NCBI GenBank assembly: GCA_003170875.1
Contig: PMYJ01000095.1
Span: 1-20,061 of the forward strand
DNA length: 20,061 bases
Origin: Candidatus Dormiibacterota bacterium
GTDB taxonomy: Bacteria > Chloroflexota > Dormibacteria > Aeolococcales > Aeolococcaceae
Reading direction: 5' to 3'
Shown here: positions 15,663-20,061 of the stretch, in pieces
How the letters are laid out: every line of letters starts with the position of its first letter
Position numbering within the stretch: position 1 is the first letter of the stretch
The notes under the pieces: model-generated
Databases searched by the model: none
What the model was told of the DNA's origin: nothing
What the model saw: only the letters and a program-made list of their open reading frames with translations
Position numbers and translations under genes: made by a program

Positions 15663-15686
15663 GGGCGTTGGTTGGGGGACGCGCCC
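15663..15686 (+). promoter_or_regulatory. Leader hairpin upstream of rpsT
   Basis: GGGCG (15663-15667) can pair with CGCCC (15682-15686) around a G/T-rich loop inside the predicted rpsT leader. S20 represses its own translation in E. coli, so the hairpin could have a regulatory role, but a five-pair stem is weak evidence. Confidence 0.25.
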
Positions 15687-15716
15687 AGTTTCCGACATTA
15701 GTCAACAGGTGTCATC

Positions 15717-16259
15717 TTGGCCAACTCTCGTTCCGCCCGGAAGCGCATCCGCTCCAATGAGCGCAAGCGCGTCCGCAACCGCATCGTCCGCTCGGCAGTC
15801 CGGACCCGGATCGGCAGGGTGCGCCGTTCGCTCGTGAGCGGCCAGGTCGCCGGCATCGAGGAAGAGCTCCGCGCGGCGGTCAAGGCTCTGGACAAGGCCG
15901 CCGAGAAGGGCATCCTTCACCGCAACAACGCGGCGCGGCGCAAGTCTCGGATCATGGCGATGGCGGCCAAGCTCACCTTCATGGCCGGGAGCGAGGCGGA
16001 GAAGGCGGTCACGCGCGCCGCGGCCACCGGCGGAGCCAAGGGCAGGTCGGCCAAGGGCGCCTCGACTGCGACCGCCAAGGCCAGCGCGGCGGCCAAGGGC
16101 GCCGACGCCAAGAAGGCGTCCACGACCAAGGCCGCGGCCAGCACGGCCAAGGCTCCGGCGGCCAAGCCGGGCACCGCCGCCAAGCCCGGCACTGCGGCGA
16201 AGCCGGCCGGCGCTGCCAAGCGGGCCGGGTCGACCCGCCGCGCCAGCAGCGACCAGTAG
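15717..16259 (+). CDS. rpsT: 30S ribosomal protein S20 with long Ala/Lys-rich C-terminal tail
   Basis: Primary 16S rRNA-binding protein of the small subunit. The first roughly 98 residues are a normal S20: the basic N-terminus ANSRSARKRIRSNERKR, helices rich in Arg and Ala, and the LHRNNAARRKSRIM segment (67-80) characteristic of the family. S20 is normally about 85-95 residues; here residues about 99-180 are an added low-complexity tail rich in Ala, Lys, Gly and Thr, with repeated KPGTAA and AAK units, resembling histone-H1-like tails of some bacterial proteins. The start codon is TTG (15717-15719) with AGGTG five bases upstream; E. coli rpsT also begins with UUG. It is divergent from ispE and convergent with holA (22-bp gap), a neighbourhood in which rpsT and holA are often adjacent. 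Confidence 0.93.
   Translation: MANSRSARKRIRSNERKRVRNRIVRSAVRTRIGRVRRSLVSGQVAGIEEELRAAVKALDKAAEKGILHRNNAARRKSRIMAMAAKLTFMAGSEAEKAVTRAAATGGAKGRSAKGASTATAKASAAAKGADAKKASTTKAAASTAKAPAAKPGTAAKPGTAAKPAGAAKRAGSTRRASSDQ
16140..16215. repeat. Low-complexity repeats encoding the S20 tail
   Basis: Tandem GCCAAG-type units, and a near-perfect 18-base duplication encoding AAKPGT twice in succession, form the distal part of the tail. The bias to GCC/GCG and AAG codons makes the DNA prone to slippage in multiples of three. Confidence 0.55.
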
Positions 16260-16281
16260 CCACACCCGAGGGCGGGCTGCC

Positions 16282-17313
16282 TCAGCGAGCGCGACCTCGC
16301 GCCACGGCGCGGGCGGCACCCAGGGCAAAGCGCCCCATCGCCTGACGATCGTCGGTCTCCCCTGACTTGATGGCGGCGTCGATCGCCTGGAGCTGGTGCA
16401 GCCAGTCCTCCACGACCTCGGGCGCGACGGCGCGGGCTTGCCGGGCCAGCCGGTCGGCGCGCCACTCGGGGATGTGGAGCTCGGTCGCCAGGCGCCCGCC
16501 CGACCCACCGGACCCGAGCAGGGACTGGGCGCGCCGCAGTTCGGAGAGCTGACCGGCGAGGGTGGCGATGAGGTGCTGGGTGGAATGACCCTCCTCCACC
16601 AGCTCCGTGGCGGCGGCGGCTCCCCGACCCGGCTGCGCCCCGAGGAGCCTCTCCAGGACGTTCCAGACCTCGACCGCCTCGGCGCCGCCGACCAGATGTC
16701 GCACCGTCTCCACCTCGACGGGCTCGCCGCCGGAGTAGGCACTCAGCTTGTCCAGCTCGGCGGCGATGACGCCCAGGTCCGAGCCCGCCACCCGGAGAAG
16801 GTGGTCGAGAGCGCCGGCGCGCAGCCGCAGTCCGCGCTCCGCCACGGCCCGCTCCGCCCACTCCCGCACATCGCGACCGCGCAGCAGGTTGAAGGCGCGG
16901 ATCTCGCCCCCGAGCCGCCCCACCGCGGCCGCCACCGGATGGCTCGCGGGCACCGATTGGTGGCTCACCAGGCAGACGGAGGTGCTCGGCGCCCGCAGCT
17001 CGAGCGCCTCGGCCAGGGCCCGCCCGGCCTCTCCGGAACGCCGGCCCCCGGTGAGCTGCGGCGGGTCGCGGAGGAGGAGGTAGCGGCGCTCGTCGATCAG
17101 GGGGATCTCAGCGAGAGAGGAACGGACCCGGTCGAGGGGTGCCGGTGCCTCGATCACCTCGACGCCCAGCTCGGCGGCCGCGGCCCGCCGGCGCCACTGC
17201 CGGACCGCCTCATCGACCCGATGGCGGTCGTCCCCGTGGACGAGCAGCAGGTCAGCGGGAGGGGCGACCGGCTGCGAGCGACCGCCGGCGATCCGTGGGT
17301 CGCCGGGGGTCAC
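16282..17313 (-). CDS. holA: DNA polymerase III subunit delta
   Basis: Clamp-loader subunit that opens the beta sliding clamp, in the replisome. The product is 343 residues from a GTG at 17313, matching usual HolA length. The N-terminal DLLLVHGDDRHRVDEAVRQW segment (about 21-40) is the start of the RecA-like fold. RYLLLRDPPQL, a FNLLRGRDVREWAERAVAERG helix-turn region and a C-terminal helical domain containing LDKLSAYSG, VWNVLERLLG and LIATLAGQLSELRRAQ are all typical. The GTG start has a weak Shine-Dalgarno. The frame is open to 17418, overlapping the upstream coiled-coil gene, so a longer translationally coupled start cannot be excluded. Convergent with rpsT. The upstream gene ends 25 bp before this start, so they are probably co-transcribed. 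Confidence 0.88.
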   Translation of the reverse strand: MTPGDPRIAGGRSQPVAPPADLLLVHGDDRHRVDEAVRQWRRRAAAAELGVEVIEAPAPLDRVRSSLAEIPLIDERRYLLLRDPPQLTGGRRSGEAGRALAEALELRAPSTSVCLVSHQSVPASHPVAAAVGRLGGEIRAFNLLRGRDVREWAERAVAERGLRLRAGALDHLLRVAGSDLGVIAAELDKLSAYSGGEPVEVETVRHLVGGAEAVEVWNVLERLLGAQPGRGAAAATELVEEGHSTQHLIATLAGQLSELRRAQSLLGSGGSGGRLATELHIPEWRADRLARQARAVAPEVVEDWLHQLQAIDAAIKSGETDDRQAMGRFALGAARAVARGRAR

Positions 17314-17338
17314 CGCTCGGAGTCCGGGATCAACCGTT

Positions 17339-17896
17339 CTAGAGGCGGTAACGGCGCTGGCCGTCGTCGCCCCGGAAGGTCTCGGCGCCGGCCCGCTCGG
17401 CGAGGAACCGGACGGCACGGCCGGAGACCTTCACCCCAGCCCTGGTGATCTCGGAGGCGATCTCGGCGGCCGTCCCCTGGCCGAGCTTGGCGACGACCGC
17501 CCGCACCACCTCGGTGGTGACCTCAGGCGGCGTCGCCCGCCCCTTCACCGCGCGGCCGCGGGCACGCCGCCGCCGCGCCGGCGCGGCCGCGGCAACCGCA
17601 CCCTCGACCGCCCGCCGACGGCGCCGCGGCCGCGAGTCGCCGACCACCGACGAAGCGCGGTCAAACATCGTGACGGCGTCGCGGATCTGTTGGCGGAGCT
17701 CCTCGTTGTCCGCGCGCAGGCGGGCGATCTCCTCGACCAGCGCCTCGATGCGGTGGACCAGGCGCTCCCCGGCGCGCACCACCGGCGATTCACCCTCGCC
17801 GTGGGGCGCGGATCCTCCCCGGCGCCCTCCCAGGGCCGGCTCCCGACGGTCGCCAGCCATCGACTGGCTCTCGTCCTCCTCAGAGGAAGTCGCCAT
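17339..17896 (-). CDS. Coiled-coil / basic-linker / winged-helix protein, uncharacterised
   Basis: Not a named family to me. The 185-residue product has an acidic, disordered N-terminus (1-40) and a predicted coiled coil at about 44-78 (GERLVHRIEALVEEIARLRA and following heptads). A very basic linker follows at 89-120, with two Arg-rich clusters, RPRRRRR and ARRRRARGR. A C-terminal helix-turn-helix with wing lies at 122-185 (TAAEIASEI, VSGRAVRFLAE, GDDGQRRYRL). This arrangement suggests a DNA-binding oligomer, perhaps nucleoid-associated or a regulator. ATG at 17896 is chosen because GAGGT lies seven bases upstream, although the frame stays open to 17950. It lies 25 bp upstream of holA on the same strand, suggesting co-transcription and perhaps a link to replication or chromosome organisation; that link is inference. 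Confidence 0.7.
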   Translation of the reverse strand: MATSSEEDESQSMAGDRREPALGGRRGGSAPHGEGESPVVRAGERLVHRIEALVEEIARLRADNEELRQQIRDAVTMFDRASSVVGDSRPRRRRRAVEGAVAAAAPARRRRARGRAVKGRATPPEVTTEVVRAVVAKLGQGTAAEIASEITRAGVKVSGRAVRFLAERAGAETFRGDDGQRRYRL

Positions 17897-18107
17897 TGCA
17901 CATACCTCATCCCATCTGACGCCCACGGCCGTGTCGTCTGGCCTCGCCATGCGGCCCGGCCGTTGCGCTCGCGTCGATCATAGCCGCCCCACGCATTCCG
18001 GTGGGACTGCAATCCGGGCCAACCTGGGACCGATGGCGAAGAGCGGTGGCGCGGGCGGGGCGCAGGGGCCAACCGATCGCGAGAGCGCGGTACCATGTGG
18101 CTCCCCA

Positions 18108-18183
<76 letters not shown>

Positions 18184-18224
18184 AGGGGCACAAAACCGTT
18201 GAGAACAAAGGGTTTTCCGGTTCT

Positions 18225-18256
18225 GAGCCGTTTCGGGACGAGGCCAGTTTCGGCTC
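18225..18256 (+). terminator. Weak terminator-like hairpins between tRNA and integrase
   Basis: GAGCCG (18225-18230) can pair with CGGCTC (18251-18256), followed by CTTTT. A second small hairpin GCTCTC-tagtg-GAGAGC lies at 18274-18290. Loop size makes the first only moderately convincing as the tRNA transcript terminator. No other gene is seen in 18184-18361. Confidence 0.3.
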
Positions 18257-18361
18257 CTTTTCGCAACATGTAAGCTCTCTAGTGGAGAGCAGCTGCGAAC
18301 TTTGGCGCTGAACCAAGTAAGATTCCTCCCCGGTGCCCAACTGGGAACGCAGAGGTCCGCG

Positions 18362-19315
18362 ATGGCCAAGCCCCTGACTGTGATGCCGTCTCCCTCGCCG
18401 TGGCAGGCGTGGGTCGGCGAGTACCTCGACGAGAAGCGCGCCAGCGGGGTCAGCCGCCACACCACCGGCATTTACGGCTACGCCCTCCAGGACGTCCTCC
18501 TCCCCTACTGCGCGGCCCACAAGGTGTCCGCGCCTACCGAGCTCAATCCGGCGCACCTCAACGCCCTGGTCAGCGGGCTCCTGGACGGCACGGGGTCGCG
18601 CTCAGGGCGGCCGCTGGCCAAGCAGAGCGTCGATACGTACGCGCGGACCATCAACGGCTTCCTGGGCTGGCTGGGCAAGCGGGGCGAGGCAACCAGCGCC
18701 CGGGCCCAGCGCCCGCGCCTGCCCCACCGCGTCCTCGAGGTGCTGTCCCGGGAAGAGGTCACCCGACTGGAGGACGCAGCGCAGAACGAGCGAGACAAGC
18801 TCATCATCCGGGTTCTCGCCGACACCGGCCTGCGCCTCAGCGAGCTCCTCGGGCTCGTCCCCGCCGACATCCGCCAGGAGCCCGGCCGGCGGTGGTACCT
18901 CAAGGTCCGCGGCAAGGGCGAGAAGGAGCGGCTGGTGCCGATCGCTCCCGGCCTGGCCGGACGGCTGGACCGCTACGTCAAGCGGACGCGGCGGCCGAGT
19001 GCCTACCCCAACCTCTTCCTCGGCAACCGCCGGGGGCGGGGCACCACGGAGTACGAGCCGCTCACCAAGAGCGGGGCGGAGCAGCTGATCCGCGACCTGG
19101 GGCTGGACGTCCTCGGCAGGCGGGTGTACCCGCACCTCTTCCGGCACTCGTTCATCACCTGGTGCGCCCTGCGGGGGATGCGGGAGACCGACGTCGCCAA
19201 GATCGTCGGACACAGCGGGCTGCGGATGATCCACGAGGTCTACGAGCACCTGACCGTGTCCGACACCCACGATGCGCTGATGCGGGCGTTTATCGCGGAG
19301 GATCGGCGAGGGTAG
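18362..19315 (+). CDS. Tyrosine recombinase / phage-type integrase
   Basis: Predicted site-specific recombinase of 317 residues. An N-terminal SAM-like core-binding domain (about 12-108) is followed by a catalytic domain containing the full active-site set: Arg158 in ADTGLRLSELLGL, Lys185 or the adjacent Lys188 in RGKGEKER, His258 and Arg261 in PHLFRHSF, His284 in VGHSGL, and nucleophile Tyr294 in YEHLT. ATG at 18362 is preferred over the in-frame TTG at 18302 because AGAGGT lies five bases upstream and the upstream residues do not look like protein. Placement 178 bp after tRNA-Ala in the same orientation suggests an integrative element integrase rather than chromosomal XerC/XerD, although the short size resembles Xer proteins. 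No excisionase or relaxase is visible in the window. Confidence 0.9.
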   Translation: MAKPLTVMPSPSPWQAWVGEYLDEKRASGVSRHTTGIYGYALQDVLLPYCAAHKVSAPTELNPAHLNALVSGLLDGTGSRSGRPLAKQSVDTYARTINGFLGWLGKRGEATSARAQRPRLPHRVLEVLSREEVTRLEDAAQNERDKLIIRVLADTGLRLSELLGLVPADIRQEPGRRWYLKVRGKGEKERLVPIAPGLAGRLDRYVKRTRRPSAYPNLFLGNRRGRGTTEYEPLTKSGAEQLIRDLGLDVLGRRVYPHLFRHSFITWCALRGMRETDVAKIVGHSGLRMIHEVYEHLTVSDTHDALMRAFIAEDRRG

Positions 19316-19337
19316 ACAAAGGGTTCACGTCGCTGCC

Positions 19338-19793
19338 TCACCCACCCCGACCACTGTAGACCCGGAGGCGGAAGTTCGGTGGACGGCGCAGAATTGACCT
19401 GAAGAGATCCTCGACTTCCGCTACGAGAGCTTCCGGATCGTTCGGGACCCCCTCGCGCCGCCCATTCCCGTAGTGGGTAAGACGAAAGCCCCGTCCCGCG
19501 AGACCTTCGAGCTGCACTGAATCGAAACCGCCGCTGCCACGCGACGCACCGCAGTCGAGTTCCATGACCAGCGTGCCGTTTTCGGATGCGACAAACTGCA
19601 CGCATTGGTTGCGGTCAGCAGCATCGCAGAAGATGGCGACGCCCAAGCGCGGAAGCTTCGCAAAGGTCTTGGTAACCCGAGCGCGCCGACGTTCTGGATC
19701 GGCTAGCTCAGGTTCAAGCCACGAAGGTATGCGCACTCGGTGGATCGTAGCGGAACAGTCTGCCCTGCGAGTCAGCCTCCCCTGAACGTGCAC
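19338..19793 (-). CDS. Hypothetical protein, possibly YbjN/secretion-chaperone-like
   Basis: A 151-residue reading frame convergent with the integrase, 22 bp apart. Function not recognised. Residues about 26-130 show an alternating pattern: a first helix (WLEPELADPERRRARVTKTF), strands (GVAIFCDA, CVQFVASENGTLVMELDCGA), a FRLTHYGNG segment, and a final amphipathic helix (DPEALVAEVEDLFRSIL). This loosely recalls YbjN/TY-Chap-like folds, but there is no decisive motif. Base composition and codon choice look less GC-biased than in the chromosomal genes, consistent with acquired DNA. The GTG start at 19793 has no clear Shine-Dalgarno; GTG at 19736 (VRIPSWLEPEL) is another choice. It could be element cargo of unknown role. 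Confidence 0.45.
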   Translation of the reverse strand: MHVQGRLTRRADCSATIHRVRIPSWLEPELADPERRRARVTKTFAKLPRLGVAIFCDAADRNQCVQFVASENGTLVMELDCGASRGSGGFDSVQLEGLAGRGFRLTHYGNGRREGVPNDPEALVAEVEDLFRSILRRPPNFRLRVYSGRGG

Positions 19794-20061
19794 TCGCCGA
19801 GGATGCAGGTCGATCCGAGTCCTTGACCGCGGTCAGACCGGCTGCACCGTGCGACCAATCCCGTCAGCGCATTAACGAAGATCTTTGGTCGAGCCACCAC
19901 CGAATTTGATGGCCTCCTGGGCTCCCAGGCACCCTCTCGATACCGTCGTAGCCGGCCGCGAAATACCATGAGATTGACGTGTTCTGTATTCCGCGCAGTA
20001 TTTTGAGGGGGCGGTGTTACAAGAACCGCCCCTCCGGGGACGGCACCTCCGTCCGGCCACC
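19794..20061. other. Lower-GC terminal stretch without a recognisable gene
   Basis: Only short, unconvincing frames are open on either strand. Composition is less GC-rich than in the rest of the window. It contains small inverted repeats, including GGGGCGGT (20008-20015) with ACCGCCCC (20025-20032), and GGACGG/CCGTCC (20038-20054). It is probably the continuation of the integrated element. Confidence 0.4.

Noticed and set aside
15140..16260. S20 tail as a frameshift or fusion artefact
   Set aside because: The tail has regular Lys/Ala repeats in the same frame and a clean stop before holA, so a real extension is more likely, although read-level confirmation is not possible here.
18302..18361. 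Integrase start at the upstream TTG
   Set aside because: The 20 added residues include a segment that looks like translated tRNA 3' end, and a good Shine-Dalgarno stands before the ATG at 18362.

Overview
The window is a GC-rich bacterial chromosome segment, roughly 70% G+C by eye. It has tight gene packing, frequent GTG and TTG starts, and long antisense open frames that come from the base composition. The 4-alpha-glucanotransferase is of the type common in Actinomycetota, there is an orphan Flp-type pilin, and S20 carries an Ala/Lys-rich tail. Together these suggest a high-GC Terrabacteria lineage (Actinomycetota, Chloroflexota, Dormibacterota or similar). No rRNA is present, so the phylum is an inference of low certainty.

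Layout. (1) 1-2926, minus strand: a hexuronate catabolic operon in the order manD-like dehydratase, 2-keto-3-deoxygluconate kinase, uronate isomerase (cut by the window edge). (2) 3114-5346, minus: an uncharacterised pair, a multi-zinc-ribbon protein followed by a protein with two beta-rich, possibly PH-like repeats and a Gly/Met-rich tract. (3) 5462-10453: a DedA membrane protein and the glycogen debranching enzyme GlgX on the minus strand, divergent from the 4-alpha-glucanotransferase MalQ on the plus strand. (4) 10519-11116: a small plus-strand protein and a convergent single Flp/Fap pilin, with a strong hairpin between them. (5) 11327-13742, minus: glucose-6-phosphate dehydrogenase followed by a ROK-family glucokinase. 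(6) 14007-17896: a four-helix membrane protein, ispE, rpsT (S20), holA, and a coiled-coil/winged-helix protein. (7) 18108-20061: a tRNA-Ala(GGC) gene followed by a tyrosine recombinase and a lower-GC stretch with one unrecognised gene, which looks like the left end of an integrated element.

How the genes fit together. GlgX and MalQ release glucose and maltodextrins from glycogen. The ROK kinase phosphorylates glucose and Zwf sends glucose-6-phosphate into the oxidative pentose phosphate or Entner-Doudoroff route. The uronate operon enters central metabolism at 2-keto-3-deoxy-6-phosphogluconate. Regions 6 and 7 mix housekeeping genes (isoprenoid, ribosome, replication) with a mobile-element junction.

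The least explained parts are the zinc-ribbon/Gly-Met pair (3114-5346), the long S20 tail, the coiled-coil/winged-helix gene beside holA, and the element cargo after the integrase. I see no CRISPR array, no rRNA, no recognisable transposase and no complete defence system.
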